Assembly: GCA_964588695.1 (NCBI GenBank)
Contig: CAZPQK010000003.1
Coordinates: 1-64,000, forward strand
From: CAZPQK01 sp964588695
Lineage (GTDB): Bacteria > Krumholzibacteriota > Krumholzibacteriia > WVZY01 > JAKEHA01
DNA length: 64,000 nt
Direction of reading: 5' to 3'
Position numbers and translations under genes: made by a program. The notes beneath the pieces were generated by a model that was not told where the DNA came from, did not search any database, and worked only from the letters and a program-made list of their open reading frames with translations. Numbering within the stretch: the stretch's first letter is position 1; every line of letters starts with the position of its first letter. Shown in pieces: positions 42,594 to 52,336 of this stretch.

Positions 42594-43301
42594 ATGATCA
42601 AAGTCGTTATATTCGATCTAGACAACACTCTCACCGATTTCATGCGGATGAAGGAAAACGCGGTTGATGCCGCCGTGCACGCTATGGTGGACGCGGGCTT
42701 GCGTTTCTCCGCTGACGATATCAAGAAGAAGATATATGAGGTCTACGAAGACAAGGGAATTGAGTTCCAGAAAGTCTTCGACCACGTGCTTCATGAGCTT
42801 CTTGGCGAGGTAGACCATCGTGCGCTCGCGGCCGGAATCGTGGCTTACCGACGGGCCAAAGAGGCTGCGTTGGTTCTCTACCCACACGTCACCATGACGC
42901 TGATGGAGCTAACCAAGCGCGGCGTGCGCCTCGCAGTGGTTTCCGATGCGCCGCGCCAGGAGGCGTGGCTGCGACTGTGCTACTTGCAACTCCACCACAT
43001 GTTCGACTTTGTTTCGACGTTTGATGACGCCGGCGAGTTTAAGCCTAGCCCGGTTCCGTTTCAAAAAGCGCTCGATCACTTTGGGGTTCGGCCCGACGAG
43101 GCTATTATGGTCGGCGATTGGCCCGAACGTGACATTACCGGTGGTGACCAATTGGGAATGACCACCGTTTTTGCTCGCTACGGCAACACGTTCGGTACCA
43201 CCGACAGCGGCGCGACCTACGAAATCGATCACGTTTACCAACTCATCGAGATTGTGGATCGCCTCAACTCGCAATCGCCTTCCGCGACCCCTAACCCTTA
43301 G
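42594..43301 (+). CDS. HAD-IA family hydrolase
   Basis: A 235-aa cytoplasmic HAD phosphatase. The frame is open further upstream, but the ATG at 42594 directly precedes the first strand, IKVVIFDLDNTLTDF (motif I). A helical cap follows, then motif II (LAVVSDAPR), motif III lysine in FKPSPVPFQKAL, and motif IV MVGDWPERDITGG. Such proteins dephosphorylate small sugar phosphates or nucleotides; the substrate cannot be told from sequence. It ends 3 nt before the NAD(P)HX repair gene, so the two are co-transcribed. Confidence 0.88.
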   Translation: MIKVVIFDLDNTLTDFMRMKENAVDAAVHAMVDAGLRFSADDIKKKIYEVYEDKGIEFQKVFDHVLHELLGEVDHRALAAGIVAYRRAKEAALVLYPHVTMTLMELTKRGVRLAVVSDAPRQEAWLRLCYLQLHHMFDFVSTFDDAGEFKPSPVPFQKALDHFGVRPDEAIMVGDWPERDITGGDQLGMTTVFARYGNTFGTTDSGATYEIDHVYQLIEIVDRLNSQSPSATPNP

Positions 43302-43304
43302 GGC

Positions 43305-44879
43305 ATGCAACTTCTCACTAGCACGCAAATGCAGCGCGTCGATGCCGAAACCATCGAACGCGTCTGCCCGGGGATCGAACTCATGGAGCGGGCCGGCCAC
43401 GCCGTTGCCAGCATCATCGCGGATCGGTTCGCCGACCTTTCCGAAGCGTCACCCAAAGCGGTTATCTTTTGCGGCAATGGCAACAACGGCGGCGATGGGC
43501 TCGTGATCGCCCGCTATCTGTCCGAATGGGGATGGCGCTGCAGTGTTCATCTGGCTAAACCGGGTGGCGACCTTTCGGTGGACGCCGGCCGCAATCACCA
43601 GCGTCTGGCACAGATGTTAGATGACTATTCCAGCTTGAAGATTCTTGAGGTGTCGTACCCGGAATGGCCTCGTCTTTCGCAGGAAGACGTGGGCGACGCC
43701 GACGTCTTCGTTGACTGCATCCTGGGCACGGGTGTTACCGGCCCGCCCAGTGGCAACGCCGCTTTAATGATTGAGGCTATCAACAACGGTGATACGCCGG
43801 TCGTGTCGGTTGACATTCCGTCCGGTGTGAACGGCGACAACGGCGACATTGCGGGTGACGCCGTGGTCGCGGACCTGACAGTTGCAATAGGCGCTGCCAA
43901 AGTGGGGTTGATGTTCCACCCCGGGCGTTCGGTAGCCGGAGAAGTTACCGTTGTCGACATTGGTTTCCCCGCGGAGATTATTGACCAGCACGGCTCTAAG
44001 GTGTTTGTGTTGGACGAAGACACCGCGCGCTTTGGCCTGCCCGATCGACGGCCCGATGCCCACAAATATGACGCCGGGGCGTTGTTGGTCATCGCCGGTA
44101 GTCGTCGCTACGGAGGCGCAGCGCTGCTAACCGCGCGCGCCGCCCAACGAAGCGGATGCGGCATGGTCTACCTGGCAGTTCCTGCGTCGATGCGCGATGC
44201 GGTTGACTTGCTGGTACCGGAAGTGATCACCGTGGCGCTTCCGGAAACGGCCGAAGGCACGATCGCCGAAGACGGTATGAACGCGCTCCAGGAGTACCTC
44301 GATCGAGTGGATGCGATCGCGCTTGGCCCCGGGCTTTCTCGCCACGATAATACCGATGCCTTTGTGCGTACGCTTTATCACGCAACCCGTCACCCCCTGG
44401 TCTTGGATGCCGACGCGATAACTGCTTTTGCTGGCGACGCGGGCAGAATGAAGGGGCGCGGAGGGCCGGTCGTGGTAACCCCTCATAGCGGCGAACTGCA
44501 CCGCCTGTTGGGTGTTGTCGCGCCCACAGACCCGGTGGAACGCATCGCCGCGACGCAGCAGTGGGCACAAGAACTTGGTGTTGTCCTGGTACACAAGGGC
44601 GCACCGGTGATCATCGCGGCGCCCGAAGGCCATGCTTGGGTTAACGCCGCGGGAACGGCTGCGCTTGCCACCGGCGGAACCGGCGACGTTTTGACCGGGT
44701 TGATAGGTGGCTTGCTCGCCTCCGGCGCGGAACCCGACGCGGCGGCAGCGGTTGGTGCATTCGCGCACGGACGGGCTGGCGAGATCGTTGCCGGTACCCA
44801 CGGCGAACGCGGAACCACCGCCGGAGACGTTGCGATGGCGGTTGGGGCGGCGCTTCGCGAACTGGACTTCTGGCACTAG
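43305..44879 (+). CDS. nnr: Bifunctional NAD(P)HX epimerase / ADP-dependent dehydratase
   Basis: A 524-aa fusion of the two enzymes that repair hydrated NAD(P)H. Residues 1-220 are the epimerase (YjeF_N), with GIELMERAGHAV, VIFCGNGNNGGDGLVIARYL and SVDIPSGVNGD. Residues about 235-524 are the ribokinase-like dehydratase, with HKYDAGALLVIAGSRRYGGAA, LGPGLSRHDN, VVTPHSGELHRL and the ATP/ADP loop ATGGTGDVLTG. The enzyme works in the cytoplasm and converts both epimers of NADHX and NADPHX back to cofactor. Length and domain order are as in E. coli NnrD/YjeF. Confidence 0.96.
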   Translation: MQLLTSTQMQRVDAETIERVCPGIELMERAGHAVASIIADRFADLSEASPKAVIFCGNGNNGGDGLVIARYLSEWGWRCSVHLAKPGGDLSVDAGRNHQRLAQMLDDYSSLKILEVSYPEWPRLSQEDVGDADVFVDCILGTGVTGPPSGNAALMIEAINNGDTPVVSVDIPSGVNGDNGDIAGDAVVADLTVAIGAAKVGLMFHPGRSVAGEVTVVDIGFPAEIIDQHGSKVFVLDEDTARFGLPDRRPDAHKYDAGALLVIAGSRRYGGAALLTARAAQRSGCGMVYLAVPASMRDAVDLLVPEVITVALPETAEGTIAEDGMNALQEYLDRVDAIALGPGLSRHDNTDAFVRTLYHATRHPLVLDADAITAFAGDAGRMKGRGGPVVVTPHSGELHRLLGVVAPTDPVERIAATQQWAQELGVVLVHKGAPVIIAAPEGHAWVNAAGTAALATGGTGDVLTGLIGGLLASGAEPDAAAAVGAFAHGRAGEIVAGTHGERGTTAGDVAMAVGAALRELDFWH

Positions 44880-44933
44880 GCGTCCAATTCCGGGTGCATT
44901 TAGCAGATTTTGGCGCTGCGACTTCAATCGGCA

Positions 44934-45024
44934 TTGACAGGCCAAATCGAATTCCTTACTAATACTTACTTAATTTTTAGAGCACGCGAGGACCTCTGGT
45001 TCGGGTCAGGCGCGGTGCTCTTTT
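44934..45024 (+). promoter_or_regulatory. glnA promoter and terminator-like leader hairpin
   Basis: A perfect TTGACA at 44934-44939 has T/A-rich candidate -10 sequences at 44957-44966. Downstream, AGAGCAC (44979-44985) pairs with GTGCTCT (45015-45021), extended by GCG/CGC and GACC/GGTC. TTTT follows at 45021-45024, about 55 nt before the glnA ATG. Candidate attenuator. Confidence 0.45.
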
Positions 45025-45078
45025 CCCCCCTCGGTGCTCCCCGCACCTGTCCCCAGATTTGTTAAGGATGGTTGTCCA

Positions 45079-46500
45079 ATGGACGCTAGAACCCCTAAAG
45101 ACGTCATTAAATTTGCGAAAGAAAGCGGCGCGGTCGTGATGGACGTGAAGTTCGCGGATTTCCCAGGAACATGGCAGCACTTTACGGTTCCCATCCACGC
45201 TCTCACCGAAGATCTGTTCGAAGAGGGCCTTGGCTTTGACGGCTCCAGTATTCGCGGTTGGAAGAACATTAACGAAAGCGACATGGTCGTGATTCCCGAC
45301 CCGGGAACTGCGTTTATGGACCCTTTTACGGCAGAACCCACGCTTAGCATTACCGGCAACATCTTTGACCCGATTACCAAGGAACGCTACGAGCGCGACC
45401 CGCGCGCGATCGCGATCAAGGCTGAGCAGTACTTGCACAGCACTGGCCTGGCCGATCGTGCTTACTTTGGTCCAGAAGCCGAGTTCTTTATCTTCGACGA
45501 CGTGCAGTTTGAGCAGCGCGAAAGCGGCGGCTACTACTTTATTGATTCCAAAGAAGCGGTGTGGAATTCGGGTCGCGACGAAGGTCCCAACCTGGGCTAC
45601 AAGCCGCGCTTTAAGGAAGGCTACTTTCCAGTTCCGCCGATCGATTCGCATCAGGATCTACGCACCGAGATGATGCTGGAGCTGCAGGCGTTGGGTTGCG
45701 AACCGGAAACCCAACACCATGAAGTCGCGACCGCGGGCCAGGCCGAAATCGACCTTAAGTTTGACACACTAATGGCAATGGCCGACAAGTTGATGCTGTA
45801 CAAGTACGTTATTCGTAACGTCGCACACCGCAATGGCAAGACAGTTACGTTTATGCCCAAGCCAATATTTAACGACAATGGTTCGGGAATGCACGTACAC
45901 ATGAGTTTGTGGAAGGGCGATCAACCGTTGTTTGCTGGCAACGGTTACGCTGGGCTAAGTGACATGGCGTTGTACTTTATCGGGGGAATCCTAAAGCATG
46001 CAGCGGCGTTGCTCGCGTTTTCCAACCCGACTACTAACTCGTACAAGCGCCTGGTTCCAGGGTTCGAAGCACCGGTAAACCTTGCTTATTCGCAACGCAA
46101 CCGTAGTGCTTCGGTTCGTATTCCCATGTATTCGCATTCGCCCAAAGCCAAGCGCATCGAGTTTCGTTGTCCCGACGCTACGTGTAATCCTTACCTGACG
46201 TTTGCAGCATTAATGATGGCCGGCCTGGACGGAGTGGAAAACAAAATTCACCCCGGCGATCCGCTCGACAAAAACATTTACGACTTGCCGCCGGAAGAGC
46301 TGGCCGAGATTCCGCAAACGCCGCACGATCTGGGGGGCGCGTTGACCGCGCTGGAAAACGATCACGACTTTCTGCTTAAGGGTGATGTGTTTACTCGCGA
46401 AGTCGTCGAAACCTGGATTAACTACAAGCGGACTAAAGAGATTAAAGAGCTGGCTCTGCGACCGCACCCGTACGAGTTCTTTATGTACTACGACGCGTAG
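45079..46500 (+). CDS. glnA: Type I glutamine synthetase
   Basis: A 473-aa enzyme forming glutamine from glutamate, ammonia and ATP in the cytoplasm. Signature stretches are FDGSSIRGW near residue 55, the metal-binding FGPEAEFFIFD, KPIFNDNGSGMHVHMSLW, the loop NRSASVRIP, and NIYDLPPEE near the end. Tyr401 in the last is the expected adenylylation site, so this GS should be controlled by GlnE. The start at ATG 45079 has AAGGA 10 nt upstream; the longer frame from 45034 is not used. A strong terminator follows at 46527-46560. Confidence 0.98.
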   Translation: MDARTPKDVIKFAKESGAVVMDVKFADFPGTWQHFTVPIHALTEDLFEEGLGFDGSSIRGWKNINESDMVVIPDPGTAFMDPFTAEPTLSITGNIFDPITKERYERDPRAIAIKAEQYLHSTGLADRAYFGPEAEFFIFDDVQFEQRESGGYYFIDSKEAVWNSGRDEGPNLGYKPRFKEGYFPVPPIDSHQDLRTEMMLELQALGCEPETQHHEVATAGQAEIDLKFDTLMAMADKLMLYKYVIRNVAHRNGKTVTFMPKPIFNDNGSGMHVHMSLWKGDQPLFAGNGYAGLSDMALYFIGGILKHAAALLAFSNPTTNSYKRLVPGFEAPVNLAYSQRNRSASVRIPMYSHSPKAKRIEFRCPDATCNPYLTFAALMMAGLDGVENKIHPGDPLDKNIYDLPPEELAEIPQTPHDLGGALTALENDHDFLLKGDVFTREVVETWINYKRTKEIKELALRPHPYEFFMYYDA

Positions 46501-46526
46501 AACTTTGTTTAGCATGTGTCCCGACG

Positions 46527-46560
46527 ACGGGGGCGGCTGTGGTCGCCCCCGTTTTGTTTT
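46527..46560 (+). terminator. Rho-independent terminator of glnA
   Basis: ACGGGGGCG (46527-46535) pairs with CGCCCCCGT (46544-46552), 9 bp with an 8-nt loop, and the tract GTTTTGTTTT completes it. Confidence 0.92.
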
Positions 46561-46605
46561 AGCGGGCAGTCCGTGGTCGCAATGTTACTAGGTACAACGC
46601 TTTGT

Positions 46606-46613
46606 GGTATCAT
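46606..46613 (+). promoter_or_regulatory. glnD promoter (-10), predicted leaderless
   Basis: TATCAT at 46608-46613, with a weak TTACTA 18 bp upstream (46584-46589). It ends 6 nt before the ATG at 46620, so the transcript should begin at the start codon. Confidence 0.5.
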
Positions 46614-46619
46614 CCGGCC

Positions 46620-49253
46620 ATGACCCGTCGGAAAGCGCCACATCCCGACCTTCCTCTACCCAACGCCGAGTCGGATGACGCGCGCGCGGCGTTCGTCGCC
46701 CGCACCGCAGATCGCTTTCGCGCCACTACCCAGAAGATTCTAAAACGCCGCAACTTCCGCACCAGCGGCCAGGCTTTGTCGCAGGCTTACACGCGCGAAG
46801 TCGATGTCGCGGTAACAACGATGTTCGAGCACGCCGCGCATGAGCACCACGTTGATCCCGATCATCTGGATCTGGCGGTCATTGCTTTGGGTGGGTATGG
46901 TCGTCGCGAACTAGCCCCGTTTTCGGACGTCGATGTGCTTATCGCCTGTCGCCAAAAAACCCCCGCCGCAGAGGCTGTCGCCGAGACCTTCGTGCGTATG
47001 ATGTGGGACGCGGGTTTCGAGCTGGGATCGCAGGTGGAGTCTCTGCTTGCAACCGAGACGTTGCTCGAGGATATAGACACCAAAACGGCGCTGTTCGAGA
47101 ACCGTTATGTTTGCGGCGACGGCGCTATCGCACGCGCGTTGGAGCGACAGGTTGCACATTTCCGCCGACAGGACCGCACCGACTTCATTCGACGAAAAAT
47201 TTCGGACTCCATAAGCCGCTACGAAAAGTTCGGGAACAGTTTTCAACTCATCGAGCCCAACGTCAAGCAAAGCCCGGGTGGTATGCGCGACTACCAAACC
47301 CTGGTGTGGATTGGGCAAGTCGCCCGCGAACGCCCGGGGCTGACCGCGCTGCGACAAAAGGGACTGTTGCTGTCCGGCGAGTTGAAGGAACTAAACAAAG
47401 CCTACGACTTTTTGCTTCGTGTGAGAGTGGAACTGCATCTGCTCACCGAATCAAAGCAAGATCAATTGACCGTGGCGACACAACCCGACATTGCCAAAAG
47501 TTTTGGTTGTCGATCGCGTGGTGATCGGTTGGCGGTGGAGCTGTTTATGCGTCGTTACTATGAAGAAACGCGCGCGATTTACCGGATTTACGAAGATGTT
47601 GTGCAGGCGCTGGGACTTGGCGAAAACAGCGAGTTTCTGTTGGGACCCAAGCGGGTTCCACGCGTGGGGAACACAATGACGACGCGGTTGTACAGCCATC
47701 GCCTGGTGCGCGAACCGCTCTACGTCTTTCGTCTGCAGCAAGAGAAAGGTCAGCGCCTGGATCGCGCGTTGCGACGACGCATGGAAGTGCTCCGCAATCG
47801 GGTGTTGCGCGGCAAAAAGGTCATCGACCGCATGCGGCGAGAGTTTACCGACATCATGTCGTCGCCGCGTAATCTACCGCGAGTCGTGCGCACCCTTCAC
47901 GAAACCCAGTTTCTGTTCAAGATTATCCCGGCGTTTTCGCATCTCACCTGCCTTAAACGCTACGACTTGTATCATCACTACACGGTCGACGAGCATAGTT
48001 TTAAAGTGCTGGAAAACATCGTTGCGTTAGGTGAAGGACATGGTGACCCGCGCGACGAACTCTTTGTTCGGCTTTACTCCGAAATTGCCGACAAAAGGCC
48101 GTTGTTTTTTGCTGCCTTGCTGCACGATATCGGCAAGATCAAAGGGTCGGGCCACGCAGTCAACGGCGCTATCATGTCGCGCGATATTCTTACCAAACTC
48201 TTTCTGCCGCCCGAAGAAATCGACACCGTGTGCTACCTCATCGAACAGCACTTGCTTATGTCGCATTTTAGCCAGCGACGTGATACCAACGACATCGACA
48301 CGCTGCAGGCGTTCTGCGACCTCGTTCCCGGGCGCACCATGCTTAAGTGCCTTTGTCTGCTCACCTACGCCGACATGCGGGCGACTTCGCCGCTAGTATG
48401 GACCGAGTGGAAACGTACGCTGCTGATGGACCTTTATGTAAAAGCTTATGAGTTCTTGGAGCGATCATCCAAGCAGCCGGAGTCGGCCTACAAGGCCAAG
48501 AAACAGGAACTATTGGATTCGTTTGCGGCGGGAGCACAACGCGGATCGGCGCTCAAACACCTGGACACACTACCGGGCGGATACATCCTGGCTGCCACCC
48601 CGGAGACGGTTCGCAAGCACATGGAATTGCTGGGCAAGCTGGGTAAGCGAGAAGTCCAGGTCGCTTTGTCGCGTGGCGACGCCGCTATCGAGATTACGTT
48701 TTTTGCGCACGACGATCCGTTCTGTTTGGCGCGATTTTGCGGTGTGCTGGCCATAAACGACTTTAATATTCTGCACGCTAATGCTTTTACAACTAGCGAA
48801 GGGATCGTAATCGACGTCTTCTATGTCGAAGACATGCGGCAGAGCGAGACCATCGAGCCAGAGCGCGTGGCTAAGCTCGGCCGCGATGCCACCGCAGCGA
48901 TTCGCGGAGAACTAGACCTGGCGCGTGCGATCTCTCAACATCGGCAAAAGTGGCGCCGCGTACAGCGCACCGACCTTCCCGTGGCCAGCCGCGTTGAGTT
49001 CGAAAACGACATCACCGACGACGCCACGATCATCGACATTTTTGCCCAGGATCGCTTGGGCTTGCTGTACGAAATCACCAACGCGTTATCGCGCGCCAAC
49101 CTTACCATCCATCGGGCGCACATTTCGACCGAAGCAAACCGTGCGATTGATTCGTTTTACGTCTCCGACGATCGACAGAAGCTTAAGACCGCAAAGTCCC
49201 TTGATCACTTGCGAGAGTCTTTGCGGAAGGTCATTGCGGACGACGAGAACTAG
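46620..49253 (+). CDS. glnD: PII uridylyltransferase / uridylyl-removing enzyme
   Basis: An 877-aa bifunctional sensor of glutamine that adds UMP to PII (GlnB) or removes it. The nucleotidyltransferase core lies around residue 85-130, with LGGYGRRELAPFSDVDVL. The linker and GlnD family region contain PNVKQSPGGMRDYQTLVW. The HD domain has LFFAALLHDIGKIKGSGHAVNG around residue 490. Two ACT domains end the protein (ITFFAHDDPFCLARFCGVLA and IIDIFAQDRLGLLYEITNAL). The start at 46620 follows a -10 directly. The stop overlaps the end of the convergent glnE by 4 nt. Confidence 0.96.
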   Translation: MTRRKAPHPDLPLPNAESDDARAAFVARTADRFRATTQKILKRRNFRTSGQALSQAYTREVDVAVTTMFEHAAHEHHVDPDHLDLAVIALGGYGRRELAPFSDVDVLIACRQKTPAAEAVAETFVRMMWDAGFELGSQVESLLATETLLEDIDTKTALFENRYVCGDGAIARALERQVAHFRRQDRTDFIRRKISDSISRYEKFGNSFQLIEPNVKQSPGGMRDYQTLVWIGQVARERPGLTALRQKGLLLSGELKELNKAYDFLLRVRVELHLLTESKQDQLTVATQPDIAKSFGCRSRGDRLAVELFMRRYYEETRAIYRIYEDVVQALGLGENSEFLLGPKRVPRVGNTMTTRLYSHRLVREPLYVFRLQQEKGQRLDRALRRRMEVLRNRVLRGKKVIDRMRREFTDIMSSPRNLPRVVRTLHETQFLFKIIPAFSHLTCLKRYDLYHHYTVDEHSFKVLENIVALGEGHGDPRDELFVRLYSEIADKRPLFFAALLHDIGKIKGSGHAVNGAIMSRDILTKLFLPPEEIDTVCYLIEQHLLMSHFSQRRDTNDIDTLQAFCDLVPGRTMLKCLCLLTYADMRATSPLVWTEWKRTLLMDLYVKAYEFLERSSKQPESAYKAKKQELLDSFAAGAQRGSALKHLDTLPGGYILAATPETVRKHMELLGKLGKREVQVALSRGDAAIEITFFAHDDPFCLARFCGVLAINDFNILHANAFTTSEGIVIDVFYVEDMRQSETIEPERVAKLGRDATAAIRGELDLARAISQHRQKWRRVQRTDLPVASRVEFENDITDDATIIDIFAQDRLGLLYEITNALSRANLTIHRAHISTEANRAIDSFYVSDDRQKLKTAKSLDHLRESLRKVIADDEN

Positions 49254-52249
49254 GTCATGATCCGATCGTAGATTACTCGCACCCGGTCGCGCATGCTTCG
49301 AATAGTAGACCGCACGCCATCGCCGCACGAGTCGACGTTCAAGTATCGCAAGGTCGCGGCGACGTACGATTCCAACTCGTCCGATTTGTCGGCCGATCTT
49401 GGCAAGCTAACCTGACGAAGGCTTGCCACGGTATCGATGGTGTAAAACAGGCGGAGTGCTTCCTTAAGCGTGACTACTTCCTGCTTTGCCAGCACACCTA
49501 CGTCGGCCAGAACGTCGACGCGCGCCACAGTGCTTAGCTTGCACAACTCCGGTGTCATCGTCACCGACCCGGCCAGGCCCACTCCCGTCAGGTACTCAAT
49601 GTCATAACGCCCGCCGACCGTGTGCTTGGTATCCCAGTCTGGACTGGTAACCAACCGTGCCATTGCGTCGCGAACCGCGCGCAGTTCGGCCACATCGGAA
49701 CTGGCGAACGGTGTCGACAACGTCTCCGTCATTAATTCGTCGAACAGCTGCCCTGCTTCACTGGCAACCCACATGCGACGTTTCGCAAAAGCCAGTCGTT
49801 CCCAGCTCGACATACGGGTCTGGGTGTACTGCCGGTAGTAGTCGATGTTTTGAACCAGCGGTGCACTTGACCCTTCGCCCCGAAGGCGAAAGTCAATCGA
49901 AACAAAACGAAGCTCGGTTAGCCAGCGGTTGGCGCGTTGAATCGCGCTGGTAACTTCCACCACATCGGTGTTTGCGCCCGCAACAACCGTCACGTCGATG
50001 TCGGAATTAATCCGAGCTTCGTTCACGGCATAGGAGCCCAGGACAAACACACTTGCGTCGGTCTCCGCCAGCGCGGTTGTGAACGCGTCTACTACAGCCG
50101 TCCGTAAAGCGCTAGACTGCAGCGCGCCGGCGATTCCGGCCACAACCTTTCCGTGTTCCGCCGACGCCGCAAAACTAGCCAGCACTTCGGCACTAATGTG
50201 GCGTCGGTACTCGGCAATGCGTTGCGGCTGGGATTCGTCATCGACACTTCGAGTTGCGACCGGCTGAGTGGCAAGTTGATACAGTTCTTGCGCTCCCTCT
50301 AACCATCGTTGAAGAAGCCCTTCGTCGCCGGTTAAACGCGACCCCAACGTTGGCGCCCACGCGGCTAACGCCAGGGTTGCCGTCGTTACTGATTGGTTCT
50401 TGCCCAGTGTGTGGTAGAACGTTTCCGGATCAACGCTTTCGGCCATTCGCGAAAGTTGCGTGAGCATGGTGTCGGGATCGGGAGCAGATGACATTGCATC
50501 TAACAACGAAGGTAGAATTTGTTCAAACGCTGTACGGGTTTCGCGCTCGTGAAGGTGGGGAAAAGTTCCGTAAGCCATCGCGTGCAGCACGTGGCGCGCG
50601 TCGCCCGGGCGTTCAAAGCCAACCGTGGCCAAGGGATCAAAGTCGGGCCCCGTCGCTTCAGGGAACAAAACCGCGCCGACTCGCGGGTCAATGTCCTGGC
50701 CTTCAAAGAACTCTTCGGCCAGCGCCCGAACGGCGTTGAGTTGTTCGGAAAGCATCGTCAAAAATCGCGTCGCGTCGAAAGTTCCCATAGGTCCGCAGGA
50801 AACGCGTCGCGCCAGCACAGCAATCTCATCGGGTGAGTCGGGAACCGAGTGAGTCTTAATCTGATGCATCATTTGCAGTCGGTGTTCTACCAGGCGCAAG
50901 AACCGGTAAGCTTTGGTCAGAACTTCGCGCGACCGCTCGCTAATGAGATGCTTCTCGCCCAACTTTTCGTAACCTTCAAGAGTGTTTGTGGTGACGACGC
51001 TGGGATGATCGGCTCCATGAGTAAGTTGCAGTGATTGCAGGATAAACTCGATGTCGCGAATGCCGCCCGACATAAGCTTGATGTTCAACACTCGCTCGCG
51101 TGGAGGAATAGATCGCTTAATCTGTGCACGCATCTTGGCAATGTCTTCGACCGATGCAAGGTTGCGCGATGAAGAAAATGCGAACGTTCGCAACGACGAG
51201 ATTAGTCGCTTGCCAATCTCGCGGTTACCGGCAATGACTCGCACTTTAAGCAGCGCCTGAAACTCCCACGGCCGACCGCGCGTGTGATAGTACTGCAGCG
51301 CCTGGGTTTCGGTGTAAACCGCCGCGCCGGACGATCCGTCGGGGCGCAAACGAAGGTCAACGCGATACAAATAGCCTTCCGCGGTAACTTCGGACAGAAC
51401 CGAAGTTAACCGTCGCGAAAGTTTTGTGTAACGACCGAGCAACGCGTCATCGCAATCCTCGCAAACATATATCAGGTCTATGTCGGAACTGTAGTTGAGT
51501 TCCGTGCCGCCAAGTTTACCCAGCGCCAGAACCGCCAGGCCGCGATCGGTTGGCGCAGCGGATTCGTCGAATTGCTCTTCCCACAAAAGGTCTAGTGCGA
51601 CCGCGCACACGGCGTCGGCAAGAACGCTAAGCCGGCGCGCGGTTTCAGCGACGGTTGACTCGCCGCTAAGGTCCGAAACCCCGATACGCAAAAGAAGCAT
51701 TCGGTGGGTTCGGCGCAACGCCGAGAGACGAGTATCCAGATGGCGGAACGCCTTTACTTCGGCCGAGATGAAGTCGTAGTAGCTGGCAAAGTCGTGGGGC
51801 GACGACCACGTGCGTTCTTCCATGAGCCAATACAAGTAGCCGGGGTGGCGAATCAAAATGTCCGACATGTACTGGCTGCTGCCAAAAACGTTCGACAACA
51901 TGACGGCGATTGGAATCGCGCTGGCGACGAAGTCGAGGAACGTCTGACCACCACCCTGGTTTTCGACAAAACGCGCGACGTTGACTAGCGCGCTGTCTGG
52001 CGCTGCCGAGCGCAAGCACGCCATGACCAGGTCGGCGGTCATGTGTTCGGAGCGTTCGTCGCGAACCAGGTCGGATACCAGCGAGCGAAAAACCGAGGCG
52101 GTCGTACTAAGGTTGCGTTGGAACCCGGCCTCTTCCAGCATAGAAATGAGGTCGGTGTCGGCAACCGCAGTGGCATCGGTCCCATCGAGTCGATGAGTCA
52201 CCAGCCGCCCGATGGCGTCCATGAGAATTGCTTGTGGGTCGCTGTGCAT
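49250..52249 (-). CDS. glnE: Glutamine synthetase adenylyltransferase / deadenylylase
   Basis: A 999-aa protein controlling GlnA by attaching or removing AMP. The N-terminal catalytic half (deadenylylase in E. coli) has the standard motif ALGKLGGTELNYSSDIDLI near residues 242-261, followed by VDLRLRPDGSSGAAVYT and a helical bundle. The C-terminal half (adenylylase in E. coli) keeps the overall pattern (IDFRLRGEGSSAPLVQNIDYY, GGRYDIEYLTG). However, the motif around 738-753 reads LGSYAVNEARINSDIDV, without GKLGG. The ATG at 52249 is used; upstream codons lie in the intergenic gap with glnB. Convergent with glnD, divergent from glnB. Confidence 0.92.
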   Translation of the reverse strand: MHSDPQAILMDAIGRLVTHRLDGTDATAVADTDLISMLEEAGFQRNLSTTASVFRSLVSDLVRDERSEHMTADLVMACLRSAAPDSALVNVARFVENQGGGQTFLDFVASAIPIAVMLSNVFGSSQYMSDILIRHPGYLYWLMEERTWSSPHDFASYYDFISAEVKAFRHLDTRLSALRRTHRMLLLRIGVSDLSGESTVAETARRLSVLADAVCAVALDLLWEEQFDESAAPTDRGLAVLALGKLGGTELNYSSDIDLIYVCEDCDDALLGRYTKLSRRLTSVLSEVTAEGYLYRVDLRLRPDGSSGAAVYTETQALQYYHTRGRPWEFQALLKVRVIAGNREIGKRLISSLRTFAFSSSRNLASVEDIAKMRAQIKRSIPPRERVLNIKLMSGGIRDIEFILQSLQLTHGADHPSVVTTNTLEGYEKLGEKHLISERSREVLTKAYRFLRLVEHRLQMMHQIKTHSVPDSPDEIAVLARRVSCGPMGTFDATRFLTMLSEQLNAVRALAEEFFEGQDIDPRVGAVLFPEATGPDFDPLATVGFERPGDARHVLHAMAYGTFPHLHERETRTAFEQILPSLLDAMSSAPDPDTMLTQLSRMAESVDPETFYHTLGKNQSVTTATLALAAWAPTLGSRLTGDEGLLQRWLEGAQELYQLATQPVATRSVDDESQPQRIAEYRRHISAEVLASFAASAEHGKVVAGIAGALQSSALRTAVVDAFTTALAETDASVFVLGSYAVNEARINSDIDVTVVAGANTDVVEVTSAIQRANRWLTELRFVSIDFRLRGEGSSAPLVQNIDYYRQYTQTRMSSWERLAFAKRRMWVASEAGQLFDELMTETLSTPFASSDVAELRAVRDAMARLVTSPDWDTKHTVGGRYDIEYLTGVGLAGSVTMTPELCKLSTVARVDVLADVGVLAKQEVVTLKEALRLFYTIDTVASLRQVSLPRSADKSDELESYVAATLRYLNVDSCGDGVRSTIRSMRDRVRVIYDRIMT

Positions 52250-52282
52250 GGTGTGGCGTCGCCGTAAACCAAAACATATCAC

Positions 52283-52311
52283 TTGCTTGAAGCGCTAGCC
52301 TACCATAAACT
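52283..52311 (+). promoter_or_regulatory. glnB promoter
   Basis: TTGCTT (52283-52288), 17-bp spacer, TAAACT (52306-52311). The GTG start of glnB is 25 nt downstream behind GGAGG. Confidence 0.6.
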
Positions 52312-52336
52312 GGCAGTCGCTTACCGCGGAGGAAAC

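Noticed and set aside
44900..44935. Sigma-54 promoter for glnA
   Set aside because: A TGGC lies upstream, but no TTGC at the required distance follows; the sigma-70-type TTGACA is better.
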